A DNA stretch of 38,700 nucleotides, from the IMG/VR virus record IMGVR_UViG_3300050015_000058, positions 1-38,700 of that record; one strand, 5' to 3'. The notes beneath the pieces were generated by a model, which made no database searches, was not told the DNA's origin, and worked only from the letters and a program-made list of their open reading frames with translations. Both the position numbers and the translations under genes were made by a program. Positions 5,068 to 14,631 of the stretch are shown piece after piece; positions within the stretch are counted from its first letter, which is position 1, and every line of letters begins with the position of its first letter. The stretch is from a virus.

Positions 5068-6595
5068 GCTTCTTGATGAGGCTGATAGACGTTATGCACG
5101 TAAAGATTGTGTGTTCTTTATAGAGCATTACCTAATGACTTATGATCCACGCCCTGAAGCAGCACCATATAATCTAGATTTTATATTGTATGATTTCCAA
5201 AAAGACTATGTCAATGGGTTAGTATATGCTATTAGAAATGGGTATGATTTATTTGATGAGAAGTCTCGCGATATGGGTGTATCATGGCTTGCTCTAGCAG
5301 TAAGATTCTGGATGTGGCTATTTGAAGACGGTTATCAAGGGTTACTCGGCTCACGTAAAGAGGAGTATGTAGATGATGGTACTTTAGCTTCGCTATTCGG
5401 TAAGTTAGATTATTACATTCAAAACATTAAAGACCAGTTGTTATTACCTGAAGGCTTTGACATTAAAAAGCACCGGACATATATGAAGCTAACTAATCCG
5501 GTAAATGGTAACGTCGTAAAAGGTGAATCATCGAATAAAAACTTCTCACGTGGCGGACGTTACAAAGATGTATTCTTTGATGAGTTGGGATTTTGGCCTG
5601 ATGCTAGAAACTCATGGACTGCAGCAGGTGATGCCACGAGATGTAGGCATGGCGTTACTACTCCGCCAGATACTCCAAGCTACGCTAAGGTTTTACGTTA
5701 TTCTGATAAAGTAAAAGTTCGTACGTGGCATTGGCGCTTACACCCCCATAAAGACGATAAATGGTATGAGTATGAAAAGACTAGACGATCAGATGAGGAA
5801 GTCCTACACGAGTTAGATATTAGTTGGGAGTATTCAAATACTGGTCGTCCATACCCAGAAATAAGCAACATAACTATCGGACAATACCCATATAACGAAA
5901 CGACACCATTATACATCTCGATTGATTTAGGGCTTGATGCTATTGCTGTTGGTTGGTATCAACCTATACCTAACACTGAATGGATAGTCCTAGTTGATGC
6001 TTATGAGGCTAATGACAAAGTGATTGATTGGTTTTTACCTTTCTTCGGTTGTGAGTTTGACCCAGCATTTACTTATACGGATAAAGATCTAGAGTTTATC
6101 AAGCAGGTCAGACACTGGAAAGACCCTATATTCTTTGGCGATCCATCTGGAAAGGCTAGGCATGTTGAGAGTGGTATCGCTCCTTACACAATCCTTTACA
6201 ATCATGGAATTAAAGTACAAGTTAATGAGTTAGAGAATGATTGGATGGCGCGTAGAGATGCAACTCGTAAATTAATCTCTCATTTATGTATGAATGACAA
6301 TGAACGCACTCGATGGTGGTTGGAATGTATCAAGAACGCTCACTATCCACGTAGAGAGGAAACATCACAGTCTACTTCCGGTATTACTAAACCAGTGCAT
6401 GACTGGACTTCACATCATCGTACTCAAACTGAATTCTTTAGTGTAAATTATAAGATAGTACCAGAACCAACCGTAAGCGAACGTCAACGTATACAATCTT
6501 CTGAACTAGCATATATGGATGATAACGGTAGAATGGTTGGCGCTGGTATTGATGTAGCTAAAATATTAAAGGATGCCAATAGGAGACGACGGTGA
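5024..6595 (+). CDS. terL: Terminase large subunit (packaging ATPase and nuclease)
   Basis: 523 residues. ATPase domain first: Walker A-like EKSRDMGVSW at about 79-88, Walker B VFFDE at 183-187, then TTPPDTPSY coupling region. Nuclease domain after ~295: ISIDLGLDAIAVGW (Asp301), FFGDPSGKARH (Asp373), and VHDWTSHHRTQTEFF near the end of the domain, the usual acidic/His cluster of the RNase H-like terminase nuclease. It pumps DNA into the prohead at the portal and cuts concatemers. SD ggag 9 nt upstream, inside the terS frame. Confidence 0.93.
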   Translation: MSEYSNISDGISIVELLDEADRRYARKDCVFFIEHYLMTYDPRPEAAPYNLDFILYDFQKDYVNGLVYAIRNGYDLFDEKSRDMGVSWLALAVRFWMWLFEDGYQGLLGSRKEEYVDDGTLASLFGKLDYYIQNIKDQLLLPEGFDIKKHRTYMKLTNPVNGNVVKGESSNKNFSRGGRYKDVFFDELGFWPDARNSWTAAGDATRCRHGVTTPPDTPSYAKVLRYSDKVKVRTWHWRLHPHKDDKWYEYEKTRRSDEEVLHELDISWEYSNTGRPYPEISNITIGQYPYNETTPLYISIDLGLDAIAVGWYQPIPNTEWIVLVDAYEANDKVIDWFLPFFGCEFDPAFTYTDKDLEFIKQVRHWKDPIFFGDPSGKARHVESGIAPYTILYNHGIKVQVNELENDWMARRDATRKLISHLCMNDNERTRWWLECIKNAHYPRREETSQSTSGITKPVHDWTSHHRTQTEFFSVNYKIVPEPTVSERQRIQSSELAYMDDNGRMVGAGIDVAKILKDANRRRR

Positions 6596-6810
6596 TAACT
6601 TCGATGATAATCTCCAAACAGGAAGTATCAACAGCCCATGCTTATTTCTGCATGAGTTGTAAGACACATTTATTTGATCTTAACGGCGACATACTATTAC
6701 TATGGACTGGTGAGGGCTATCCGCCTAAAGAAATACCGTTAAATATGTTTTGGGTTAGACAGCGTTGTCGTGGTTGTAAGAAAGACTACAATATATACTT
6801 TCAAGCATAA
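6592..6810 (+). CDS. Zinc-ribbon small protein
   Basis: 72 residues from GTG 6592, which overlaps the terL stop and has AGGAG 8 nt upstream; ATG 6604 is an alternative. CMSC (about 20-23) and CRGC (about 59-62) form a four-Cys zinc ribbon. Its place between terminase and portal suggests a virion or packaging accessory, but no function is shown. Confidence 0.6.
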   Translation: MITSMIISKQEVSTAHAYFCMSCKTHLFDLNGDILLLWTGEGYPPKEIPLNMFWVRQRCRGCKKDYNIYFQA

Positions 6811-6857
6811 ATTACAGATTAGAAATAAATTAAGTATAGTATATAATAATGAACGTG

Positions 6858-6866
6858 TGATATATT
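6858..6866 (+). promoter_or_regulatory. Extended -10 just before the portal gene
   Basis: TGA-TATATT ending 6 nt before the portal ATG, in a 62-nt gap with no SD. A TATAAT at 6842-6847 is another candidate. No convincing -35. If used, the portal mRNA would start at or next to the ATG. Confidence 0.35.
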
Positions 6867-6872
6867 GAACGC

Positions 6873-9092
6873 ATGAATCCTAGCATTTATACAACCCCAC
6901 TCTCAGACCCAGCAGTTGATGACTACTCGCATCAAGACGGGGTGATTGATACATTCCCCACTCTAGACTTAGACTTACCAGATCAACACATTATTCAGAC
7001 ATTACATGGTAGAATTGAAAGTTCTATTTCTTACTGGAATGAACTGAATGGCTTTAATCTACATGATCAGCGTATCAAGAACCTTAAAGCTTTTAAGGGT
7101 GATCCCGTACGAGAGAACCAATTATATTATCAAGAGAACCAATGGATGGATAATGAAATATTTGTTGGTGTTGATTCTATCGTTGCCTATACGACAGCTG
7201 AACCATCACGATCAGAGGTATATCCAGCCAACGACAGCGTAGAAGCTAAAGCCTATGCAGTCGATCTTGAAAAATACCATCAAGCCCACGCTAAGAAGTT
7301 CCATCTAGCTAAAAAGACCGAAATATCTGTATTAAACTTATTAACTCAGCATCTTGGAGCTATTAAGTTGTGTTGGAATCCTAATTATGGTCAGAACGGT
7401 GAGATTATACCAAGTACGGTCAATCCATCTCATCTTATTTTAGATAAGAACTTCAAGTTAGGAGAGAACCCTGAGTTTATAGCTGAAGTTATGAAAGATA
7501 GCCTCGAAGGGCTTATATCCAAGTTCCCCGATAAAGAACAAGAGATCATGCAGATGTTTGGTATTAAACGTAAAGGCGCACAAAACATTTCTCGTGAAAT
7601 AGCTTACAGAGAAGTACAGTTCACTTACTATGATAAAAAGAACAAACCGCAGGAAGCTATTGCATGGTATGTTGGCAAACTAGTACTCGATAAGAAGCGC
7701 AACCCTAACTGGCTATATGGCAATGAGGGTACTAACTTCCTAGATAACCCTATGAAATCTTACATATTCTTTAACCTTGTGAATGATGGTGAGCATGGGG
7801 TAGATCTTACTGGACCAGTTGCTCAGGCTACATCAATGCAAGAAACATTGAACCATGAAGGTCAACAAATATCCCAGAATCTACAGACAGCTAACGGATC
7901 TCGTGTTATCCGTTCTGGCGCAATGACTACAGATCAAATGGAAAATTGGGATCAACAGCCTAATCAGACCGTCGCAGCTGAAGTCAAACCTGGTGAGAAA
8001 CTCCAAGATGTTGTTATGCAGTTACCACCACAGACTGTATCCGGTGAACTCATTAATGATCTTAACAATTCCCGCAATACGATACATGGTATTCTTGGTA
8101 CTCCATCAGACTTTAGGGGCGCAGATGACGGCACTGCTCCAACAGCTAGCCAATCTAACCAGATTAAGAATCAAGCATCCGGTCGTCAAGATAAGATCAT
8201 TCGTGCTATTGATGCAGCCATGGAAGATTATTACAATCTCCTAACACAAATGATGGTAGTTTACTATACAGAAAAACACTGTCGTACTATTAATGGCGGT
8301 GATGGCAACTTCGATCATATAGAAATGCATCGAGAGAAAATCTTGAATGGCACTACCGTAACAGTCCAAGCAGGTACTACTTTACAATTTGATAAAGCTC
8401 GACAAGAGGCTGTTGCACAAAATGCCGCCGAATTAGGTTTCTTAGCACCATATGATTATTACCGATTGATGCACATGGACCAACCGCAGAAACTGTACGA
8501 TAACTTAATGAAGTTTAAGACTGATCCGCGCCAACTAGCTGTCGATCTATTAGATGATGACCAAAATAAAGATGCTATCATTGACTTCGTACAACTCATA
8601 GAGGGCAAAGAAGTAGAACAACGTGAAGATGCTGACATGAGTTATATAGAACAAATGCGTAAACTATTGTTAGATGAAATCACTAAACCGAAAAAGTCTA
8701 ATAAATACCTTCAGTTATCTAGTAAGCAACGTAACAATATTATAAAGTTTATAAACTTGACACTCGATTCAGTCGAAGTTAGAAAAGAATTAGAGGATTT
8801 GACTAAGCAAGAGGAAGAAACTCCAACCATAGTACCAATGCCAGCTGATATTCAAGCGACCATTCCTCAACAGCCAATGATGGCACAACCTCAGGGTATG
8901 CCGATGCAACAGCCAATGGTGCAACCACAAATGCAAAATCCTCAAATGCCAATGCAGCAGATGCAAGCTCCAGCTATCCCACCAGGAATACAAGGTATAA
9001 TGCAACAAGCTCAACAACCGTTGCAAGCTCCTAATTTGAACCCAAGCCAACCAATGCCACCACAGACAGTTTCATCATTGCCACCAATGTGA
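6873..9092 (+). CDS. Portal protein
   Basis: 739 residues, about the size of P22-like portals, directly after the terminase genes. The middle holds the expected mixed stem/wing pattern (YIFFNLVNDGEHGVDLTGPVAQ, then a long conserved-looking GELINDLNNSRNTIHGILG and a GTAPTASQSNQIKNQASGRQ stretch typical of portal clip/stem regions). Roughly the last 88 residues are rich in Gln, Met and Pro and probably disordered. It forms the dodecameric ring through which DNA enters and leaves. No SD precedes the ATG. Confidence 0.8.
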   Translation: MNPSIYTTPLSDPAVDDYSHQDGVIDTFPTLDLDLPDQHIIQTLHGRIESSISYWNELNGFNLHDQRIKNLKAFKGDPVRENQLYYQENQWMDNEIFVGVDSIVAYTTAEPSRSEVYPANDSVEAKAYAVDLEKYHQAHAKKFHLAKKTEISVLNLLTQHLGAIKLCWNPNYGQNGEIIPSTVNPSHLILDKNFKLGENPEFIAEVMKDSLEGLISKFPDKEQEIMQMFGIKRKGAQNISREIAYREVQFTYYDKKNKPQEAIAWYVGKLVLDKKRNPNWLYGNEGTNFLDNPMKSYIFFNLVNDGEHGVDLTGPVAQATSMQETLNHEGQQISQNLQTANGSRVIRSGAMTTDQMENWDQQPNQTVAAEVKPGEKLQDVVMQLPPQTVSGELINDLNNSRNTIHGILGTPSDFRGADDGTAPTASQSNQIKNQASGRQDKIIRAIDAAMEDYYNLLTQMMVVYYTEKHCRTINGGDGNFDHIEMHREKILNGTTVTVQAGTTLQFDKARQEAVAQNAAELGFLAPYDYYRLMHMDQPQKLYDNLMKFKTDPRQLAVDLLDDDQNKDAIIDFVQLIEGKEVEQREDADMSYIEQMRKLLLDEITKPKKSNKYLQLSSKQRNNIIKFINLTLDSVEVRKELEDLTKQEEETPTIVPMPADIQATIPQQPMMAQPQGMPMQQPMVQPQMQNPQMPMQQMQAPAIPPGIQGIMQQAQQPLQAPNLNPSQPMPPQTVSSLPPM

Positions 9093-9122
9093 TAAGATAA
9101 ACTTAATAAACGAGGTATCACA

Positions 9123-10112
9123 ATGAACCCAGAAGCTCCAGCAACAAACGAAGCTCCAGTAGCTCCAATAGTAGACACTCCAGCATTCAAAATGCCACCA
9201 CTTAATAGAGATATACCATTATCTCAACAAACTGGTAAGATTATGAAAATGATGGAAAATATGCCAGACAAGGTAGAACCAAAAAATGATAACAAAACAG
9301 ATGGTACCGATGTACATACAGATAAGACAAATACGGTTAAAACAGATGATACATCGACAACCACTACAGATAATAAGAATGAAAATCAAACCTTTGATGA
9401 AGATGACGAAGACGAACCACAAGTAACGCCATTTGAAGTTAAAACATGGCAGGAATATGTTAGTTCAAATATCCAACCTATTACTATAGTTGGTAAGGTC
9501 GGTGATGAAGTTAAAGAGTTTAAGGTATTCATAGAGGATCAACTACCAGTAGACTTCCAATTTAATAGTGATGTAGATCGTATGAAATATACTCGTGCTT
9601 TTGATAGGCTAGAACGAAAAGCTGAATCACTACAGCAAGAGTTCTTTAATAAACAACAGCAAGAAAATATTCGTCAATTTGAGATCCAAGAAGCCAAAGA
9701 TATATCTACCGACTTAAAATGGCTACAAAACCACAAGATAGTTCCTGAATTCAAATATGATGAAACTGACTCACGGTTTAACTCTGACCCAGCTGTTAAA
9801 GAAGCTAATGAAATCTATGATCTATATAAGAAGATCAATAATGACTACGCCCAAAAGTATATGAACACCAATAGATCATTCCGCATCAGTTATAAAGATG
9901 CTGCTGATAAATACTATGTTAATAAAATGCGTAATGTTCCTAAAGACACTCAAAAACCAGCCGATAAAACACCGATACAAAAGCAGCGCGATGAGATAGG
10001 GGGCAAAGTTGGTTCACCTCAAGGTGGTGAAGCACACACTATTAAGCCACGAGCCTTTGCGGGTATGTCAATGTCAGATATTAATAGATTAGCGAGAGCA
10101 GGTAAAATATGA
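9123..10112 (+). CDS. Probable capsid scaffolding protein
   Basis: 329 residues between portal and major capsid genes. Pro/Ala-rich start, then a long acidic, disordered part with DEDDEDEP, then a helical, Gln/Glu-rich middle (RLERKAESLQQEFFNKQQQ) and a short basic C-terminus (MSDINRLARAGKI). Position, charge pattern and a C-terminal basic helix match phage scaffolds that bind the coat protein. SD cgagg upstream. A head-assembly role is inferred from context. Confidence 0.7.
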   Translation: MNPEAPATNEAPVAPIVDTPAFKMPPLNRDIPLSQQTGKIMKMMENMPDKVEPKNDNKTDGTDVHTDKTNTVKTDDTSTTTTDNKNENQTFDEDDEDEPQVTPFEVKTWQEYVSSNIQPITIVGKVGDEVKEFKVFIEDQLPVDFQFNSDVDRMKYTRAFDRLERKAESLQQEFFNKQQQENIRQFEIQEAKDISTDLKWLQNHKIVPEFKYDETDSRFNSDPAVKEANEIYDLYKKINNDYAQKYMNTNRSFRISYKDAADKYYVNKMRNVPKDTQKPADKTPIQKQRDEIGGKVGSPQGGEAHTIKPRAFAGMSMSDINRLARAGKI

Positions 10113-10336
10113 GCAATGATGCAATTTTAGTGATAGCCATACTTAAAAGCCTTAAACTATTAAGTGTGAAAGAAGCCCGTAATCTGTATGATGAGCTGAA
10201 ATACAAGAATGTGTCTACTTCACTAGATGATAACCTTAAAATGATCGACGAAGCATTTAAGAAGCATTCCATTGGTAAGCAAACAGTATCATCTCAGATG
10301 ATAGTTGGTGGTAAAACAATCCGTGTATCTAAATAA
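10109..10336 (+). CDS. Hypothetical head-region small protein
   Basis: 75 residues, start overlapping the scaffold stop (ATGA). Two predicted helices (LVIAILKSLKLLSVKEARNL; LKMIDEAFKKHS) then a short beta-like end. It closes the terminase-portal-scaffold unit, just before the promoter-hairpin module of the capsid gene. Function unknown; perhaps a head-completion or assembly factor. Confidence 0.55.
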   Translation: MSNDAILVIAILKSLKLLSVKEARNLYDELKYKNVSTSLDDNLKMIDEAFKKHSIGKQTVSSQMIVGGKTIRVSK

Positions 10337-10340
10337 ACTA

Positions 10341-10398
10341 TTGCATTCATAAAAGATGTGGTATAGTTGTATTATAAAAGCCTGAGCCAACGGGCTTT
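10341..10398 (+). promoter_or_regulatory. Promoter plus AAGCCTGAGC hairpin, module 1 (capsid)
   Basis: Extended -10 TGG-TATAGT (10362-10367; TTGCAT 15 nt upstream). A 10-nt motif AAGCCTGAGC follows at 10378-10387, with GGCTTTT pairing back to AAAAGCC and a run of T. The SD and capsid ATG follow ~35 nt later. Either a 5'-end protective hairpin or a promoter-proximal terminator that must be overridden. Confidence 0.65.
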
Positions 10399-10432
10399 TT
10401 TTTATATCTAAAAAATAGGAGAAAAGAATAAT

Positions 10433-11527
10433 ATGGCAGGAACAATTTTTAGCAACCGACTGACGGATATTACTTACCAGTATATCTTGCCTGTCTTAAT
10501 TGATGGTGTGAGCAATTCTAATGTGTTCACTGCCCGTATGTTAAGCAATACGCAGGACTGGGAAGGCGTTAGTTATCAAGTACCAGTACAAATAGCATTT
10601 AGCCAAACTGGTGGCTCATTTAACGGAATGGATGCTTTCTCGACAGCTGTTACAAACAACACTCGTCAAGCTAGTTTCTATATCACAGGTTTTAATCAAC
10701 CCATCACAGTTCCAGGTATTGAAGAAGCGGTCAACTCGAATAGCGACTCACAAGCTATCAAGTTGTTCACAGCTAAAGCTGATGAAGCTCGTATCTCGGC
10801 AGCTGATGCAATTGGAACACAGTTCTACTCATTCGGTCTTGGCAAAGACTTTGACGGTCTTGGCAATATCGTAGATAGCGGTACTACTTCACCAACTTAC
10901 GGTGGTCTAGCACGCGCAACTTACCCATTCTTAGTAGCAGATGTTACTTCGGTAGCAAACAATACTATCACCCTAGATTATCTTGGTTCAGAGTTTGACA
11001 ATGCTTCGGCGGCTAGCTCGACATCAGAATCTCCAACGATGGGGCTTACAACTAAGAGCATTTGGACATTCGTCGAAGGTTTGTTAGTACCTATGATTAG
11101 CGCACGCTATGAGGCACTTGCAGTTCGAGGTTATGACCGTGTTGACGGCAAAACTCCAATGGGTACATCAGTACCATCAGGTGATGCTTCATTAAGTGGT
11201 TCAGCAGGATTTATCTCGATCACTTTCCGTGGTCGTCCAATCGTTGCTGATGACAAAGCTACAGCACAAACATTCTTCTGGATCAATGAAAAGTATCTCG
11301 CTTTCCACGTCCAAAAGAGTTCAGATACACTTCGTGAAATTAGCTCTACTGTTGAGAAAATGGAAGGCTTCTATGAAGATGTACCATTCCCATCAGCATT
11401 CCAATTCCGCGATATGATGAGTGCAATTAACCAATTCGGTAAAGTCGGTGTTCTTATTCTTCTAGGTAACTTGATTGACAAGCAACCACGACGTAACAGC
11501 AAACTAATTGCAATAACAGGTAATTAA
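10433..11527 (+). CDS. Major capsid protein
   Basis: 364 residues, with a strong SD (aggagaaaag) after the promoter-hairpin module. N-terminus MAGTIFSNRLTDITYQYILP and pattern of long E-loop-like region followed by beta-rich P-domain are typical of coat proteins with the HK97 fold in P22-like groups; no N-terminal protease or delta domain is evident, consistent with a separate scaffold. Its own transcription unit suits a gene needed in hundreds of copies. The assignment rests on position, size and composition. Confidence 0.82.
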   Translation: MAGTIFSNRLTDITYQYILPVLIDGVSNSNVFTARMLSNTQDWEGVSYQVPVQIAFSQTGGSFNGMDAFSTAVTNNTRQASFYITGFNQPITVPGIEEAVNSNSDSQAIKLFTAKADEARISAADAIGTQFYSFGLGKDFDGLGNIVDSGTTSPTYGGLARATYPFLVADVTSVANNTITLDYLGSEFDNASAASSTSESPTMGLTTKSIWTFVEGLLVPMISARYEALAVRGYDRVDGKTPMGTSVPSGDASLSGSAGFISITFRGRPIVADDKATAQTFFWINEKYLAFHVQKSSDTLREISSTVEKMEGFYEDVPFPSAFQFRDMMSAINQFGKVGVLILLGNLIDKQPRRNSKLIAITGN

Positions 11528-11553
11528 GGAAAGGTTAAGGGGAGAATAATATT

Positions 11554-12345
11554 ATGCAAACAGGTCCAATTTTTCTAACAGCATCGGACATCTATAATCT
11601 TACTACTACGCAAACACAAGCATACGGTAGTGTAGGTGTCACCCAAGATGGTCGCCGTTACCGATACGTAAGTTTCGGTGGTACGTCAACCATCACTTCA
11701 GGTAAAGTAGTCACTGCTCCAGTAATCACAGCCTCTACAGCTGGATTCCAAGGTATGACGATTACTGCAGTAGGCACAAGCACACAAGTTACTGCAAACT
11801 TAGCGCTAGGTTCAACAACTATTGTTCTATCTAATACTGGCGCAACAGCCATTACACAAGATATGTTCAAAGAAGGACATCTTGATGTCCTAGTTGGAGC
11901 ATTAGGTATTACTTCATCTTACTCATATAAGATTGTCGGTAACACTGCAGCAGCAGCTACAAGTGGTTATGTTACTATCGAACTAGATGAGGCTCTAAGG
12001 AATACTACAGCCCTTGTTCCCGGAACAGATACATGTAACATTCAAGTTAGCCCATACAGCGCGGTGAATACTTCAAGTACAGCGGCTAACGTTGTTGGTG
12101 TAACAATCATGCCAGTTCCTAACACTGCTTCAGTAACTAACTACGGTTGGGTACAGACAAGTGGTGAATCAGCAGTCATTAACGATGCAAACGTTATCAT
12201 CACGGTTGGTGGTGCATTTGCTCAAAGTACAACTACTCCAGGTGCAGTGATTACAGCAACGGCTTCAACGCTGCCTATTATTGGTCGCGCACGAGTAGCT
12301 ATGGCTCAATCGGCTGTAAGCCCAGTAGATCTCTGCATCTCTTAA
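11554..12345 (+). CDS. Probable capsid decoration or head structural protein
   Basis: 263 residues, Thr/Ser/Ala/Val-rich and almost all beta (ITVGGAFAQSTTTPG, VTIELDEALRN). SD aagggg upstream, same operon as the capsid gene. Genes in this place often encode head decoration or stabilising proteins with Ig-like or beta-tulip folds. The start (QTGPIFLTASDIYNL) is not repetitive. Specific function is inferred from position only. Confidence 0.6.
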   Translation: MQTGPIFLTASDIYNLTTTQTQAYGSVGVTQDGRRYRYVSFGGTSTITSGKVVTAPVITASTAGFQGMTITAVGTSTQVTANLALGSTTIVLSNTGATAITQDMFKEGHLDVLVGALGITSSYSYKIVGNTAAAATSGYVTIELDEALRNTTALVPGTDTCNIQVSPYSAVNTSSTAANVVGVTIMPVPNTASVTNYGWVQTSGESAVINDANVIITVGGAFAQSTTTPGAVITATASTLPIIGRARVAMAQSAVSPVDLCIS

Positions 12346-12363
12346 TTTAGAAAGGAATAGATT

Positions 12364-13119
12364 ATGGCAACACAAGATTCAGGCAAATATAGTGCAGCTA
12401 TAAAGGCAAGTGGTATTAGACTTAGCACTAATGAACCTCTTATAGCTCTAGGCACAGTCACCTTGCCAGCAGCAACTACTATCGGTGGCTCTACTGTGTC
12501 GGCACTTGGTGTGATAACATCTGCCTCAGCTACGGCTTTAGCAGTTGGTCTCGCGGGTGCAACTAACTCAGCATTCGTAGTAGACAGTTCAACCGCTACA
12601 CAAGCCGCTGGTTTGAAAGTAACTGGTGCAGTAGCCGCAGGGACAGTAGCTTTGGCTGCTATCTCATCTGGCGCGGCTGCCGGTCTTTCGATAGATGCTA
12701 AGGGAACTGGTTCATTAGTAATTGGCGGTACTTCAACTGGTACGCTATCAATTGGTAGAACTGCGAGTGGGGTAGTATTTGGTGGAACAACAAACACTAC
12801 TATAGCTACGCAAAACGGTACGCCAACAGCCGCTCAGATGCTTGGAGGTTTGATAACTCATGCCTCTACAACTGGTGTTGGTACTCTAACAATTCCAACA
12901 GGCACATTATTATCAGGAGCTATCACTGGTGTTGCAACTGGTGACAACTTCTGGGTAGTATATGCTAATACTGGTAACCAGACTGTTACTTTAACAGCTG
13001 GCGCAACTGGTGTAACTCTTACAGGTACAGTGGCGGTAGCTGCTGGTAAGAATGCTCAGATGTTCTGCGTATGTACTGGCACGAATACTTGGATAATTAA
13101 CTGTACAGTTAGTGCCTAG
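12364..13119 (+). CDS. Beta-rich virion protein with fibre-like repeats
   Basis: 251 residues, Ala/Gly/Thr-rich. The middle has LSIDAKGTGSLVIGGTSTG and SIGRTASGVVFGG, the short turns typical of beta-helical or collagen-like shaft segments in phage fibres; the C-terminal ~90 residues read as a compact beta domain (LTIPTGTLLSGAI, NFWVVYANTGNQTVTL). Likely a trimeric surface fibre or decoration attached to the head or tail. It ends at the strong terminator at 13138. Confidence 0.6.
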   Translation: MATQDSGKYSAAIKASGIRLSTNEPLIALGTVTLPAATTIGGSTVSALGVITSASATALAVGLAGATNSAFVVDSSTATQAAGLKVTGAVAAGTVALAAISSGAAAGLSIDAKGTGSLVIGGTSTGTLSIGRTASGVVFGGTTNTTIATQNGTPTAAQMLGGLITHASTTGVGTLTIPTGTLLSGAITGVATGDNFWVVYANTGNQTVTLTAGATGVTLTGTVAVAAGKNAQMFCVCTGTNTWIINCTVSA

Positions 13120-13137
13120 TTAATTAAACAAACAATT

Positions 13138-13165
13138 ATAGCCACTTCGGTGGCTATTTTGTTTT
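13138..13165 (+). terminator. Rho-independent terminator with TTCG tetraloop
   Basis: Perfect 8-bp stem ATAGCCAC/GTGGCTAT closed by TTCG, followed by a T-rich tail. Ends the capsid unit. Confidence 0.92.
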
Positions 13166-13191
13166 ATCATCATATGTGCTTTAATTAAATC

Positions 13192-13356
13192 ATGAAAGAA
13201 TCTCTACTCGAAAAACGAGCAGCCGTTGAAACTAAGTTCAGCGAATTGCAAACAGAGCAAACTAAAATAACCGAAGAACTTATTAGGTTACAAGGTGAAT
13301 ATCGAACTTTAACTACTCTTATTAATGAGCAAGAAACTAATAAAAAGGGGAAATAA
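13192..13356 (+). CDS. Small coiled-coil protein
   Basis: 54 residues (MKESLLEKRAAVETKF..., then LIRLQGEYRTLTTLI), an uninterrupted charged helix with heptad spacing. Small proteins of this kind (ELIRLQGE-type) are frequent in phage genomes. No SD; instead TGC-TTTAAT lies 6 nt before the ATG, which would give a leaderless message. The stop overlaps the next ATG (TAATG). Confidence 0.65.
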   Translation: MKESLLEKRAAVETKFSELQTEQTKITEELIRLQGEYRTLTTLINEQETNKKGK

Positions 13357-13862
13357 TGGACGAAGATTATTACGGTAAACCTGCCAAAGACAACGAACAG
13401 AAAACAGTTCAGGAGCGTTGTAGAGAATATTATGCGATAGGCGATTTTGTCGTTGTAATGAATATCGATACTAACCCGTTTGCATATCAAGTACAGCGTG
13501 TCGAAAATCAATCATTCGATCAACCAGATACTGTCCATATGAATATTACCAACGTTAAGAACCCCGAACGTATCACTATGCAACCAGGTGAAACTCGTCT
13601 AGTACCAGCTTACGAAGCCGATTTAATGATTAAGGCTCTAATGGATAAAATAGTCTATGCTAATCGGGGTAAAATTATATCTGAATCAGGTACTCCTAAA
13701 GAGTCAGTATCAGACCCAGACACTCAACGTAAATATATTTCATCTATTTATCAAGGCAAACGCGACTTCATGCAAGAATATAATGATTCACTTAAAAAGC
13801 CTGATGTGTCTGGAGACCTAGAAGATGAGCCTACAAGACCAACTAAAGTCTCTGCTAAATAA
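13356..13862 (+). CDS. Hypothetical structural-region protein
   Basis: 168 residues, SD aaaggggaaat in the upstream gene. N-terminus acidic (MDEDYYGKP), middle beta-like with MNITNVKNPERITMQPGET, end Pro/Glu-rich and disordered. Its place between head and tail genes suggests a head-tail or virion protein, but I do not recognise a family. It overlaps the coiled-coil gene by 38 nt. Confidence 0.6.
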   Translation: MDEDYYGKPAKDNEQKTVQERCREYYAIGDFVVVMNIDTNPFAYQVQRVENQSFDQPDTVHMNITNVKNPERITMQPGETRLVPAYEADLMIKALMDKIVYANRGKIISESGTPKESVSDPDTQRKYISSIYQGKRDFMQEYNDSLKKPDVSGDLEDEPTRPTKVSAK

Positions 13863-14589
13863 CGACGAGTTTTTATCTAAGATAGAAATACTCGACAAAC
13901 AAATAACTCAGAAAACGAGCATTATTAAAAGTCTTGAGAGTGATATAATAAATCTAGAATCTAAGCTACAAACCGCTTCGGATAACTCGGATAAAGAAAT
14001 ATCTAAACTAGCCGATCTCATTGATCTAAAACGCAACGAGCTAACTATTACCAAACGTGCCTTAGATAATGCTCAAGAAGATGTAAAAGAATCTAGGAAA
14101 TCTCTTAAATCTATTCGAGATGATATTAAGAATCAAACTACCTATTTTAATGAAGAACAACTAAAAATCAATGAGATAATCAATAAGTGGAACGATCAGT
14201 TACGAGAGTTTCAAGAAGCCGATAATGAGGTTAAGGTTAAGAGAGAATCAGTCAATCGAGACATTATACGGTTAGAACAGGATAAAATCGACCTAGAGAC
14301 TAGTGTTAAAACTATTGAATCTAGAAGTGTAGAACTTGATGGACAGTATCAAATTAAGGCTAAAAATTACCGAGATCAACTTCAAACTATTAAAAATAGT
14401 GTGCAACAGGGCGAACAAAATCTATTGGAGCTAGAGCTAAAAAATAAAGCACGTATTGAAGCCTTAGACACCCGCGAACAATCCATCGTAATTAGAGAAC
14501 AAGCCTTACAGCAAGGTGAACTTAATATATTATCAAGAGAGAAGCGACTTAATATGAAGTTAGGTCTATCAAAACTATCAATCGAGTGA
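13825..14589 (+). CDS. Long coiled-coil protein
   Basis: 254 residues almost entirely of heptad-patterned, charged helix (IITLESDIINLESKLQ-like stretches, many Lys/Glu/Leu), the signature of a long parallel coiled coil. It starts inside the end of the previous gene with a weak SD, implying coupled translation. It could be a tail-needle-like rod, an internal virion protein or an assembly factor; the sequence does not decide. Confidence 0.65.
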   Translation: MSLQDQLKSLLNNDEFLSKIEILDKQITQKTSIIKSLESDIINLESKLQTASDNSDKEISKLADLIDLKRNELTITKRALDNAQEDVKESRKSLKSIRDDIKNQTTYFNEEQLKINEIINKWNDQLREFQEADNEVKVKRESVNRDIIRLEQDKIDLETSVKTIESRSVELDGQYQIKAKNYRDQLQTIKNSVQQGEQNLLELELKNKARIEALDTREQSIVIREQALQQGELNILSREKRLNMKLGLSKLSIE

Positions 14590-14628
14590 TAATATGGATA
14601 TAGGAAGCCTGAGCAACAGGCTATTTTT
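14587..14628 (+). promoter_or_regulatory. Promoter plus AAGCCTGAGC hairpin, module 2
   Basis: Extended -10 TGA-TAATAT (14587-14595), then AAGCCTGAGC (14605-14614) forming the perfect stem AGCCTG/CAGGCT with loop AGCAA, followed by ATTTTTATT. The next ATG is only 9 nt after the stem and has no SD. Confidence 0.6.
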
Positions 14629-14631
14629 ATT